Part shown: positions 16,345 to 24,401 of the stretch, piece by piece
Layout of the letters: each line of letters opens with the position of its first letter
Numbering within the stretch: the stretch's first letter is position 1
Assembly: GCA_030038535.1 (NCBI GenBank)
Contig: JASHSV010000278.1
Span: 1-50,569, forward strand
Reading direction: 5' to 3'
DNA length: 50,569 nt
Origin: Candidatus Acidiferrales bacterium
GTDB lineage: Bacteria; Acidobacteriota; Terriglobia; Acidiferrales; UBA7541
The notes under the pieces: model-generated
Told to the model about the DNA's origin: nothing
Seen by the model: the letters and a program-made list of their open reading frames with translations, nothing else
Databases searched by the model: none
Program-made: the position numbers and the translations under genes

Positions 16345-17244
16345 ATGCCGGAACTTCCCGATATCGCCGCATATCTCGCCGCGCTCGAATCGCGCATCGT
16401 GAACCAACCGCTCCTGCAGGTCCGGCTCTTCAGTCCCTTCCTGCTGCGGACAACGCAGCCCGCGATGGCCGATGTGCAGGGACGAGTCGTCCATGAGCTG
16501 CGGCGGATTGGCAAGCGAATCGCAATCGGTCTGGAAAACGATCTATGGCTCGTGCTGCACTTGATGATAGCCGGCCGGCTTCATTGGCAGCCGCAGGGCG
16601 CGAAGCGGGCGGCCCGGAAGTGCTTGGCGGTTTTCGAGTTTCCCAGCGGTTTGCTGGCGCTTACCGAAGCGGGCAGAAAGCGCAGAGCCTCGCTGCATAT
16701 CCTGGCCGGCGAGCAGGGCCTGCGTTCCCTTGACCCAGGAGGCATCGAAGTATTTGCATGCGATCTCGCCGCGTTCCGCGCCAGACTTAGTGCGGAAAAT
16801 CGCACGCTCAAACGGGCCCTCACCGATCCGCGCCTTGTAAGCGGCATTGGCAACGCATACTCCGATGAGATCCTGCACGCGGCCAAGCTCTCGCCCGTCG
16901 CACTGACACACAAATTAAGCCCGGAGGAGTGGGCAAGGTTGTTCGCCGCGACGCGACATACCCTGGAGTTGTGGGTGAACCGGCTTTGTTCGAACGCACG
17001 AGCCGTATTCCCCGAAAAGGTGACCGCGTTCCGCGAAGGGATGGCAGCTCACGGACGCTATGGAGAGCCGTGTCCCCGATGTGGCGAGAAAATTCAACGA
17101 ATTCGCTACGCGAACAACGAAACGAATTACTGCCCTCGATGCCAAACGGGAGGAAAACTGCTTGCGGACCGGAGCCTCTCTCGATTGCTGCGTGGGGACT
17201 GGCCACGCACGCTCGAAGAACTCGAGGCCCTCAAGCACCGTTAG
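16345..17244 (+). CDS. Fpg/Nei family DNA glycosylase/AP lyase
   Basis: A 299-residue base-excision repair enzyme that removes oxidised bases and nicks the abasic site. The N terminus MPELPDI supplies the catalytic Pro2 and Glu3 (canonical Fpg has PELPEV). The H2TH region lies around SGIGNAYSDEILHAAKLSP, and a C4 zinc finger has Cys243, Cys246, Cys263 and Cys266. Unlike classic Fpg, which ends at the zinc finger, about 29 residues follow (KLLADRSLSRLL...). Fpg versus Nei specificity cannot be settled from this reading. No Shine-Dalgarno is evident. The gene lies immediately right of the tRNA remnant. Confidence 0.92.
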   Translation: MPELPDIAAYLAALESRIVNQPLLQVRLFSPFLLRTTQPAMADVQGRVVHELRRIGKRIAIGLENDLWLVLHLMIAGRLHWQPQGAKRAARKCLAVFEFPSGLLALTEAGRKRRASLHILAGEQGLRSLDPGGIEVFACDLAAFRARLSAENRTLKRALTDPRLVSGIGNAYSDEILHAAKLSPVALTHKLSPEEWARLFAATRHTLELWVNRLCSNARAVFPEKVTAFREGMAAHGRYGEPCPRCGEKIQRIRYANNETNYCPRCQTGGKLLADRSLSRLLRGDWPRTLEELEALKHR

Positions 17245-17389
17245 AATGAATCGGGCAAGAGGCTCGCAACGGCTTCGCGAATCAGCAGTTTCTACAGCTC
17301 TCCAGACGATACGACTCACCGGCCGACGTGACCTGCGTCACGGCCCCCTGGAACAAACAGGTGTAGTTAGAAAAGAGGGGGAAAAAATC

Positions 17390-18277
17390 ATGCTGGCTAT
17401 CGAAACGAAGCTAAAGTTGAAGAACATTTTGTTTGCGACGGACTTTTCGCCCGCATCGAACACGGCAGTTCCCTATGCCACCCGGCTCGCCGAGGTATTC
17501 GGCGCGAAACTTTGGGCCCTACATGTGAGCCCTCCCGCTGTCAATCCCATGACGAGCCCCAACACCTGGGCCGGCTTGCAAGAGTCCGCAGCAAAGCGGA
17601 AAGAGGAGCAACGTCAAAAGCTGCTCGAGACCTTCCCCAGCTTGGCTCCTGAGATCCTCATTGTGGAAGGGGACCTGTGCTCGAGTTTTTTGGCCACGAT
17701 CCTGGAAAATAAGATCGATCTGGTGGTGATGGGCACACACGGACGCACGGGCGTGAGCAAGCTCTTGCTCGGATCTGTGGCCGAGGAAATCTTTCGGACC
17801 GCGCCGTGCCCCGTCCTCACTGTAGGACCTCAGCTCGCCTCCGAGTCACGGCGAAACGTTGCGATTTCCCGGATTCTCCTGGCGACCGACTTCGGGCCGG
17901 CGTCAGAACCCGCTGCGGCGCATGCGGTGGGGCTCGCGGGGGAATGCAAGGCCTGCCTGACGGTCCTGCACGTTGAAGACGAACTGAAGGCGAGTAATTT
18001 TGACCGCTGGGCCACAATCGAAGCGTCGGCACTGCGTCGCCTGGAGGATCTGGTTCCCCTCGAAGCCGTGAGCCGGTGCGTCCCGGATTACGTGGTGGAG
18101 CGCGGCGAGCCTGCGGAGCGGATTTTGGAGGTTGCGGCGCGGCAGTCCAGCAACCTCATTGTTCTGGGCATTCGACCATCGGCCACAGCACGCGGCACGG
18201 CGACGCACTTGCCGTTCGCCACGGCGCACAAAGTCGTTTCGAAAGCTGCATGCCCGGTTCTGACGGTTCGCGGCTGA
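17390..18277 (+). CDS. tandem universal stress protein (two UspA domains)
   Basis: A 295-residue cytoplasmic protein made of two UspA domains. The first (KNILFATDFSPASN ... VVMGTHGRTGVSKLLLGS) keeps the nucleotide-binding pattern GxxGxxxxxxxxGS. The second (SRILLATDFGPASE ... LIVLGIRPSATARG) keeps the fold start but has lost that glycine pattern, so it probably no longer binds ATP. Usp proteins help survival under starvation and oxidative or respiratory stress. The frame is open further upstream (to 17060), but the ATG at 17390 has GAGGGGGA just before it and starts at the domain. It is 145 bp after the glycosylase gene. Confidence 0.92.
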   Translation: MLAIETKLKLKNILFATDFSPASNTAVPYATRLAEVFGAKLWALHVSPPAVNPMTSPNTWAGLQESAAKRKEEQRQKLLETFPSLAPEILIVEGDLCSSFLATILENKIDLVVMGTHGRTGVSKLLLGSVAEEIFRTAPCPVLTVGPQLASESRRNVAISRILLATDFGPASEPAAAHAVGLAGECKACLTVLHVEDELKASNFDRWATIEASALRRLEDLVPLEAVSRCVPDYVVERGEPAERILEVAARQSSNLIVLGIRPSATARGTATHLPFATAHKVVSKAACPVLTVRG

Positions 18278-18404
18278 TTTACGGCTGAAGTGCGCCGGGA
18301 TTGCGGCCGCTCTTTTGCGCATGCAAAAGTGAGCCGACCAACGCAGGCACTCCGCGAGATGCGTTCAGAGATCCCCGGCCTTTCTCATTCTTCAAATCGA
18401 ATCG

Positions 18405-19139
18405 TCAGTCACAGGGAAAGGCGTAAGGGCTGACGAGGGCGCCCTTCTGCGGGCACGTGAGTTGCGGCTGGTTCTTGCTGAGGGCGAGAGCGCCGCCAAG
18501 AGCAGTTCCTCCGGCCAGTATCATGCCTGTGGTCCATGCGGCGACATTCCGCTTCGTGTTCGAATCTGTGTTGTCCGGCGGAGGCGCGCCCGCAGCGTTG
18601 TCGGCCTTCGGCGCTGTATCGTCCACCAGGGCCACTTCCACTGTCTTTCCCTCGGGCACGGTGACGGTGCGGTGGTCGCGTCCTGCGGACACGTCCAGCG
18701 CGCCACGCTCTGCGGTGATGGCGACCAGCTTTGCATTGCGGAAGGCAACGATGGCCACCGCCTCCTTGCCACCATTGGCTTGCACCAGAGCATCAACGAA
18801 CGAGCCCACGACCGGCTGATCCGGCGTGGAACGAAACGTCATCTGCCCGCGCAGCAGTTCCAGTCCGATGTTTGTGGTGTCACGGGACGCGCGCACAGCG
18901 CTCTCGGCAGCGAAACGGGCCATGGCGTTGTGTCCGAAAGTGACCACGCCCTCTCCGCCCGCGCCGACTTCAATCACGTCCCCGCTGAAAATATTTGTCC
19001 CCTGCTCCAGCGGAGTTCCGCGCACGACCACCTTCTCACTCGGGCCCGCGGAACCAACCACGGCCCCTCCCGCCATTACGGGAGGTGAACTCGCCAGGAC
19101 ACCCACAAGCACTGCGACAATAATATGGCGATAAATCAT
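18405..19139 (-). CDS. exported FecR-like protein with C-terminal membrane segment
   Basis: A 244-residue protein with a signal peptide (IIVAVLVGVLASSPPVMAGG) and a FecR-like beta domain (GTPLEQGTNIFSGDVIEVGAGG, FGHNAMARFAAESAVRA, LELLRGQMTFRS, AERGALDVSAGRDHRTVTV). A Pro/Asp/Asn-rich linker and a hydrophobic segment (WTTGMILAGGTALGGALALS) follow, then a short Cys-containing tail. FecR domains sense or organise periplasmic signals, but no partner sigma factor is nearby. There is no visible operon partner; it reads toward the stress protein gene. Confidence 0.72.
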   Translation of the reverse strand: MIYRHIIVAVLVGVLASSPPVMAGGAVVGSAGPSEKVVVRGTPLEQGTNIFSGDVIEVGAGGEGVVTFGHNAMARFAAESAVRASRDTTNIGLELLRGQMTFRSTPDQPVVGSFVDALVQANGGKEAVAIVAFRNAKLVAITAERGALDVSAGRDHRTVTVPEGKTVEVALVDDTAPKADNAAGAPPPDNTDSNTKRNVAAWTTGMILAGGTALGGALALSKNQPQLTCPQKGALVSPYAFPCD

Positions 19140-19584
19140 GGCGCTGGCTGCTCCAGCAAATGGCAGTAAGGGAGTGCGCTGGGCAGGCCAATCCCCACTA
19201 TCGAGGCTAGCAAGGGAGTGCGGGGAGTCAACGAAAGGCTAGGTGGGTGTGGCAAGAAGGTTAACTCTGCACGCGAAAGCAACAGGCCTGCGGGTGTGAA
19301 GCTCAATGCCGAGATTGAGAGGGGGGAGCGGGCCGATCCGGGACGCCAGGGCGTTAAGCCATTTACATTCTGCAGCTTATGAGTGGTCATCCGCCTGAAT
19401 CAGCGTCGCAGAGGCACCGTCGATGAGTCCCTATTCGCCCTCCCGGGCGGATTCCAAGCACCCGCGAAAATATGGCTCGGGCTGCGCAAAGAAGAATTCC
19501 AGAATAGAATGAGGCGCCGACGCGAGCCGGTCGAGCGGCTTTAGGGCTCCGACGGACGGCCACGGGGTGGATAAGCTGCGGGGC
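19140..19584. other. intergenic region between divergent genes
   Basis: About 445 bp with no supported gene. It holds a TAGAAT box at 19505-19510 that could serve the peptidase gene, and a dif-like 28-mer at 19360-19387. Nothing else stands out. Confidence 0.5.
19360..19387 (+). other. weak dif-like XerCD site candidate
   Basis: The 28-mer reads CATTTACATTC, TGCAGC, TTATGAGTGGT. TTTACAT-N8-TTATG matches the arm cores and spacing of bacterial dif sites, but the centre and outer bases fit poorly. It falls in the zone where the strand G/C bias appears to switch, which is why it is listed. Confidence 0.18.
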
Positions 19585-21819
19585 ATGCGGGCAATTCGGG
19601 TCGGAAGGATACATCTGCGCAGTATCGCGGCTGCCGCCGCGGCCGCACTGGCACTCTCGCTGTCGGCCGCGCGCGCCAACAATTCACAGACTGCGCAACC
19701 GGAGCCCGGAGGGCTGCGGGGATTTACCGCGGCGCGGTCCGCCGCCGAAGAGCAGTGGGAGTCCAAATTCGCGCAGATGCCCAGCGCCGGGCGTGCCGAG
19801 GCCACGCTGCGACGGCTCACATCGGAACCACACCTCGCTGGGACAGAGGCTAGCCGGCGCGTGGCGGAATATTTGCGCGAAGAATACATCGCCGCCGGCC
19901 TCGAAGCGGAGATCGTCCCTTACAGCGTAGTCCTCTCCTATCCCGGAGAAGTCCTACTGGAGCGCACGGCACCGGCGGCAATGCGCCTGGCCCGGCCGGA
20001 AGAGCCAGTGCCGGGTGACCCATCGACCTCGGACCCGCGCAGCGTGACAGCGTTCAGCGCCTATTCACCAGCCGGCGATGTGACCGGCCAAGTGGTGTAC
20101 GTGAATTACGGGCTGCCTGAGGATTTCCAGCGGTTAGCGGAACTGGGCGTAGACGTGCGCGGGAAGATCGCGCTCATCCGCTACGGCCGGTGCTTCCGCG
20201 GCGTGAAGGTTCATCTGGCGGAAGCAAACGGCGCAGCAGCCGTGCTGCTCTATTCGGACCCGGCGGACGACGGTTACCGCCAGGGCGACCCGTATCCGCA
20301 GGGCCCCTGGCGGCCGGAAAGCGGCATTGAGCGCGGCTCGGTGCAGTACACATTTCTTTATCCCGGGAACCCGATTGCCCCGCTGCATGGACTGCCGCGC
20401 GCGGAAATCGACGAGAGACTGGACACGCGGGCGGGCCTGAACTTGCCGCGCATTCCGACCCTGCCGATTTCCTGGCGGGACGCAGTGGAACTGATGAGGT
20501 ACATGGGTGGGCCGAAAGCGCCGCACGATTGGCAAGGCGGCATGCCGACGAGCTATTCCCTCGGCCCGGGGCCTGCGGAAGCACACCTGAGAGTCGCGAT
20601 GAGCCTCGAGACGCGCTCCATTTATAACGTGATCGCTCGGCTGCCCGGCGAGACGAACGATTGGGTCCTGGCTGGGAACCATCACGACGCGTGGGTTTTT
20701 GGCGCGGCTGACCCGGGCAGCGGCACAGCCGTGCTCCTCGAGGTGGCGCGCTCGCTCGGCGCGCTGAAGCGCGCCGGCTGGACGCCTCGGCGCACGATTC
20801 TATTCTGCTCGTGGGACGCGGAGGAGTTCGGCCTGGTGGGTTCAACGGCCTGGGTTGAAGACCACATGAGCGAGTTGGCGCGAAACGCGATCGCCTATCT
20901 CAACATGGATGTCGCGGTGGTCGGCGAACGGTTCGGCGGAGCGGCCACGCCATCGTTGCGCGAACTGGTGCGCGAGGTGGCGCGCGACACTCCCGATCCG
21001 CGCACCGGCAGGACGGTGTACGACCGCTGGCGCGAGCGCGCCGAGGAAACCGCGGGAATGTCCCGAGGCAGCACGCGCCAGCGGAACGGCGCCGGCCGCC
21101 CCCTGGCGATGAGCGCTCTCGGTTCGGGATCGGATTACAGCGCCTTCTATCAACACGCGGGGATCCCGTCATTGGACATCAGCTCGGCGGGAGATTACGG
21201 CGTCTACCATTCGATCTACGATGATTTCGACTGGATGAAGCGGCAGGGAGATCCGGAATTCGCCTATCACGTGATGATGGCGCGAATCGCCGGTCGAATC
21301 GTGATGCGGCTGGCGGACGCGGACGTTCCCCCCTTCGACTACCCTGAATACGCCGCCGAAGCCCAACGCCTGCTGGGAGATATGCGCGCAGCGGCCCGTG
21401 CGGCGGGCGTGCGGGATGGGCGAGCGCTCGATCTGCGCGGCGCGGCATCGGCTGTAGCCGATTTCCAGGAGGCCGCGCACGAGGCAGACGAGGCGGTCCA
21501 CAATCTACTCGCCAACTCGCCCGACCGGCAGCGCACCGAAAGCGTCTCCCGTCTGCTGGCCGGTGTGGAAGCAGGCCTGCTGGCTCCCGCCGGGCTCGCG
21601 GGACGGCCGTGGTACCGGCACGCCTTCTCCGCTCCGGGAGTGAACAGCGGCTACGCGGCCGTGGTATTCCCCGGTGTTCGAGAAGCCATTGAACGGAGAG
21701 ACTGGGCCACGGCACGGCTGGAGGCGGAGTCGCTTCGCGAGGCGCTGGAACGGGCGGCAGAGCGACTGCGCAGCGCGGCCCGCGCCGCGGCCAGCCACAA
21801 CGGCTCGGGGCCGCCATAG
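19585..21819 (+). CDS. M28 family metallopeptidase, glutamate carboxypeptidase II-like
   Basis: An exported dizinc exopeptidase of about 744 residues. After a signal peptide (RSIAAAAAAALALSLSAARA) comes a PA-type insert (about 130-320), the M28 core and a helical transferrin-receptor-like dimerisation domain. The ligands align with human GCPII: His366 in NHHDAW, Asp376 in GAADPGSG, catalytic Glu and bridging Glu in SWDAEEFGLVGS, Asp in YLNMDVAV and His in YHSIYDDF. It likely removes C-terminal acidic residues from peptides or folate-type gamma-glutamyl compounds; the substrate is inferred. The ATG at 19585 suits the signal peptide; a GTG at 19567 adds six residues. Confidence 0.93.
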   Translation: MRAIRVGRIHLRSIAAAAAAALALSLSAARANNSQTAQPEPGGLRGFTAARSAAEEQWESKFAQMPSAGRAEATLRRLTSEPHLAGTEASRRVAEYLREEYIAAGLEAEIVPYSVVLSYPGEVLLERTAPAAMRLARPEEPVPGDPSTSDPRSVTAFSAYSPAGDVTGQVVYVNYGLPEDFQRLAELGVDVRGKIALIRYGRCFRGVKVHLAEANGAAAVLLYSDPADDGYRQGDPYPQGPWRPESGIERGSVQYTFLYPGNPIAPLHGLPRAEIDERLDTRAGLNLPRIPTLPISWRDAVELMRYMGGPKAPHDWQGGMPTSYSLGPGPAEAHLRVAMSLETRSIYNVIARLPGETNDWVLAGNHHDAWVFGAADPGSGTAVLLEVARSLGALKRAGWTPRRTILFCSWDAEEFGLVGSTAWVEDHMSELARNAIAYLNMDVAVVGERFGGAATPSLRELVREVARDTPDPRTGRTVYDRWRERAEETAGMSRGSTRQRNGAGRPLAMSALGSGSDYSAFYQHAGIPSLDISSAGDYGVYHSIYDDFDWMKRQGDPEFAYHVMMARIAGRIVMRLADADVPPFDYPEYAAEAQRLLGDMRAAARAAGVRDGRALDLRGAASAVADFQEAAHEADEAVHNLLANSPDRQRTESVSRLLAGVEAGLLAPAGLAGRPWYRHAFSAPGVNSGYAAVVFPGVREAIERRDWATARLEAESLREALERAAERLRSAARAAASHNGSGPP

Positions 21820-21859
21820 CCGGGTGAGGCCGGGCGTGGAAATGCCTTCCCCCGGCGCG

Positions 21860-21865
21860 TAGAAT
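21860..21865 (+). promoter_or_regulatory. -10-like box TAGAAT directly before moaD-moaE
   Basis: TAGAAT ends 6 bases before the ATG at 21872. Together with the TATAAT at 9306 it suggests that some genes here are transcribed without a 5' leader. No Shine-Dalgarno is present. Confidence 0.5.
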
Positions 21866-21871
21866 TCTTGT

Positions 21872-22585
21872 ATGCGTGTGCGCGTCCTGTTTTTTGGCAC
21901 ATTGAAGGACATCGTGGGCCGCGGGGAGGAGTCGGCCGAACTACCTGAAGGCTCGCGAGTGGAAGACGTGTTCGCGCTCTACGGCTCCTCCTACCCGGCG
22001 CTGGCGGGACTGCGGCCGTCCGTGGCCGCCTCCGTAAATCAGGAATTGGCCGAATGGAAAGCGGCGCTGCGCACGGGCGACGAGGTGGCGTTTCTCCCTC
22101 CGGTAAGCGGAGGCGCCGTGGCCGCGGCCTCGCGCGACTGGATCGAGATCGTGCACAACCCCATCTGCGCGGAGCCCATCGTAAATCGAGTGAAGGGACC
22201 CGAAGAAGGCGCCGTCGTCGTATTCGATGGCATCGTCAGAAACCACACGCGCGGCCGGCGCACGCTCTACCTCGATTACGAAGCCTACGAACCCATGGCG
22301 CTCGAAAAACTGCGCGAGCTGACTGCGGCGCTCCGCGCGCGCTATGCCGTGAGCGGCGTGGCCGTGGTGCATCGTCTAGGCCGCCTCGAAATCGGAGAGA
22401 CCAGTGTGCTCATCGCCGTCAGCGCGCCGCACCGCGCCGTGGCGTTCGACGCTTGCCGGTTTGCCATCGACACGCTCAAGCGCAGCGTCCCCATCTGGAA
22501 AAGAGAATACTTCGCGGACGGCGCGGTGTGGGCCGAAGGGGAAGCCCTGGAACCGATTCCCGGGCCGGATCCCAAGCGCCCATGA
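21872..22585 (+). CDS. molybdopterin synthase, MoaD-MoaE fusion
   Basis: A 237-residue fusion of both molybdopterin synthase subunits, which turn cyclic pyranopterin monophosphate into molybdopterin by adding two sulfurs. Residues 1-81 are MoaD (ubiquitin-like fold) and end in PPVSGG with Gly80-Gly81; in free MoaD this diglycine is C-terminal and becomes the thiocarboxylate. Residues 85-237 are MoaE, with FDGIVRNHTRGR, HRLGRLEIGE, SAPHRAVAF and the active-site lysine region LKRSVPIWKREYF. The gene probably has a leaderless promoter. Its TGA overlaps the ATG of the next gene (ATGA at 22582), so it heads a coupled operon. It resembles mycobacterial MoaX, where the fusion is cut after the diglycine. 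Confidence 0.93.
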   Translation: MRVRVLFFGTLKDIVGRGEESAELPEGSRVEDVFALYGSSYPALAGLRPSVAASVNQELAEWKAALRTGDEVAFLPPVSGGAVAAASRDWIEIVHNPICAEPIVNRVKGPEEGAVVVFDGIVRNHTRGRRTLYLDYEAYEPMALEKLRELTAALRARYAVSGVAVVHRLGRLEIGETSVLIAVSAPHRAVAFDACRFAIDTLKRSVPIWKREYFADGAVWAEGEALEPIPGPDPKRP

Positions 22586-23544
22586 GGCCGGCTGCGCGTC
22601 CGTCCCGCCAGCGTCCCTTCCGGCTCGCCGCGTTCCTCCTCCCGCTGCTGTTGATGGCAGGGGATATTTGTGTGCGGGCGCAGGTAGCGCGGGGCGGGCG
22701 TCTGCGCACCGAGGTGGATCTGGTAAACGTGTGGGTGAACGTTCAGGACGGCTCTGGACGCCCGGTCACAGGCCTGCCGCGCGATGCCTTCTCGGTGTTC
22801 GACGAAGGGACCCAGCAACAGATCGCCGTCTTCGAGGCAGAGACCCAACAGCCGCTCGATCTGGCGCTGATGATTGACACCAGCCTGAGTGCCGCAAAAG
22901 AAATGGAATTTGAAGGCGCCGCGGCCATGCGATTCATTCGCAAGGTGCTGCGTCCGCAGGATACGCTCGCCCTTTACACCTTCGCGGAGCGCGTGGACCG
23001 GCTCACGCCATTCACCGCAAACGAGGCTACGCTCGAAGCCGCAGTCAAGCGCATGCGCGGTGGCGCGGGAACCTCGCTCTACGACGCAATCTATTTGTCC
23101 TCCAGCGAACTGGCCCGCCAGCAGCCGGGCCGCCGGCGCGTGATCGTGCTGGTGACGGACGCGGGAGAGACTACGAGCCGGGCGACGTTTGAAGACGCGC
23201 GCCATGCGGCTGTGTCCGCGGAGGCCCTGCTCTACACGATTGTGATTCGCGCCGTGAAATCCGACGCGCTGCGCGACCTGGGCGGCGAGCATGCCCTGGC
23301 TACCATCACTGACAGTACCGGCGGCGCCATGTTCTTGGCCGATGATTTGGGCCAGCTCGACGGGCTGTTCGAGGAAATCGACCGCGAGCTCCGCACTCAA
23401 TACCTGCTGGCTTTTTATCCGCAGCCGCCCCCGCCGAAAAAAAGCATCCGTCGCATCGAGGTGCGCGTGACCTCGGCGGCCGCGGCGGGCCCCATGCGCA
23501 TTCGCAACCGGCGCATCTATCTGACCGACGGTGCGGCCGAATGA
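22582..23544 (+). CDS. VWFA-related acidobacterial secreted protein (copy 2)
   Basis: A 320-residue exported VWA-domain protein, shorter than the other two copies. A signal peptide (hydrophobic FRLAAFLLPLLLMAG) is followed by the family lead-in (LRTEVDLVNVWVNVQD, GLPRDAFSVFDEGTQQ) and a VWA domain with an intact metal-ion site: DTSLS (DxSxS) in LALMIDTSLS, a Thr near GGAGTSLYDA, and Asp in VLVTDAGE. It ends soon after the VWA fold. The role is unknown; interaction with a protein ligand via Mg is likely. The frame is open far upstream (22054), but that overlaps moaD-moaE; the ATG at 22582 overlaps the preceding stop. Its own TGA overlaps the next ATG. Confidence 0.88.
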   Translation: MRPAARPSRQRPFRLAAFLLPLLLMAGDICVRAQVARGGRLRTEVDLVNVWVNVQDGSGRPVTGLPRDAFSVFDEGTQQQIAVFEAETQQPLDLALMIDTSLSAAKEMEFEGAAAMRFIRKVLRPQDTLALYTFAERVDRLTPFTANEATLEAAVKRMRGGAGTSLYDAIYLSSSELARQQPGRRRVIVLVTDAGETTSRATFEDARHAAVSAEALLYTIVIRAVKSDALRDLGGEHALATITDSTGGAMFLADDLGQLDGLFEEIDRELRTQYLLAFYPQPPPPKKSIRRIEVRVTSAAAAGPMRIRNRRIYLTDGAAE

Positions 23545-24356
23545 GCCGCTATCTCGAAGTCGCCATCGAGGCGGCGCAGGAGGGCGGGCGCGCTTTGATG
23601 GAAGAGTTTGCGCGCCCCGCGCAGATCTCTTACAAAGGCGACGCGGATTTGGTGACCCAGGCCGACCAGCGCTCGGAGAAACTGGTGGTCGAGCGATTGC
23701 GGCGGGAGTTCCCTTCCCACGCCATCGTCGCGGAAGAAGGTGGAGGCCGCGAAAGCGACTCGCCCTTCCGCTGGTTCGTGGATCCTCTCGATGGCACCAC
23801 GAATTTTGCGCACGACTTTCCCGCGTTCGCCGTTTCTATCGGGCTGGAGGAGGCGGGCGAGCTTGTTGCGGCCGTGATTTTGAATCCCTCGAACGGCGAG
23901 CTGTTCACGGCGGAGCGCGGCCAGGGCGCGCGGCTGAACAACCGGCCCATCCACGTTTCCCAAACGGAGCGGCTGGCGGTCAGCCTGCTCGGCACCGGAT
24001 TTCCCACGCACAAACGGACGGAGAATCCCAACATCCATTTCTACTGGCAGTTCACCCTGGCTTCGCACGGCGTGCGCCGCGTGGGCGCCGCGGCGCTGGA
24101 TTTGTGCATGGTGGCCTGCGGGCGCCTCGACGGCTTTTGGGAATTTGGATTGAAGGCCTGGGACACGGCGGCAGGAACGCTGCTGATTCGAGAAGCGGGC
24201 GGCCGCGTCACTGATTTTGCTGGGAAGCCGTTCGTGCCCGGAGAGCGCGTCTGCGTGGCCTCCAACGGCCTGATTCACGACGAGATGTGCCGCATGGCCG
24301 CAAAGATTGCCGCGGGTGGTTCTGCGCTCGAGCCGCTGCCGAAGCTATCTCTGTAG
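23541..24356 (+). CDS. inositol monophosphatase family protein (SuhB-like)
   Basis: A 271-residue Mg-dependent phosphatase of the IMPase family. The metal site is complete: EE at 65-66, DPLDGTTNF (Asp81, Asp84) and WDTAAGTLLIREAGG near the C terminus. It would release phosphate from inositol-1-phosphate or a related sugar phosphate; family members also cleave fructose-1,6-bisphosphate, PAP or NADP, so the substrate is open. It is translationally coupled to VWFA copy 2 (ATGA at 23541) and is the third gene of the moaD-moaE operon, although no metabolic link is obvious. The stop codon is part of an inverted repeat. Confidence 0.92.
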   Translation: MSRYLEVAIEAAQEGGRALMEEFARPAQISYKGDADLVTQADQRSEKLVVERLRREFPSHAIVAEEGGGRESDSPFRWFVDPLDGTTNFAHDFPAFAVSIGLEEAGELVAAVILNPSNGELFTAERGQGARLNNRPIHVSQTERLAVSLLGTGFPTHKRTENPNIHFYWQFTLASHGVRRVGAAALDLCMVACGRLDGFWEFGLKAWDTAAGTLLIREAGGRVTDFAGKPFVPGERVCVASNGLIHDEMCRMAAKIAAGGSALEPLPKLSL

Positions 24357-24387
24357 GGTCACATTCCGCCGCGGCGGATGCCCCTAC
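24353..24387. terminator. palindromic element between convergent genes
   Basis: GTAGGG (24353-24358) pairs with CCCTAC (24382-24387) around a palindromic CCGCCGCGGCGG core. It starts on the TAG of the phosphatase gene. There is no T-tract; it resembles a REP-type palindrome or a two-way terminator. Confidence 0.4.
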
Positions 24388-24401
24388 TCGCCGAGTTTTG
24401 A

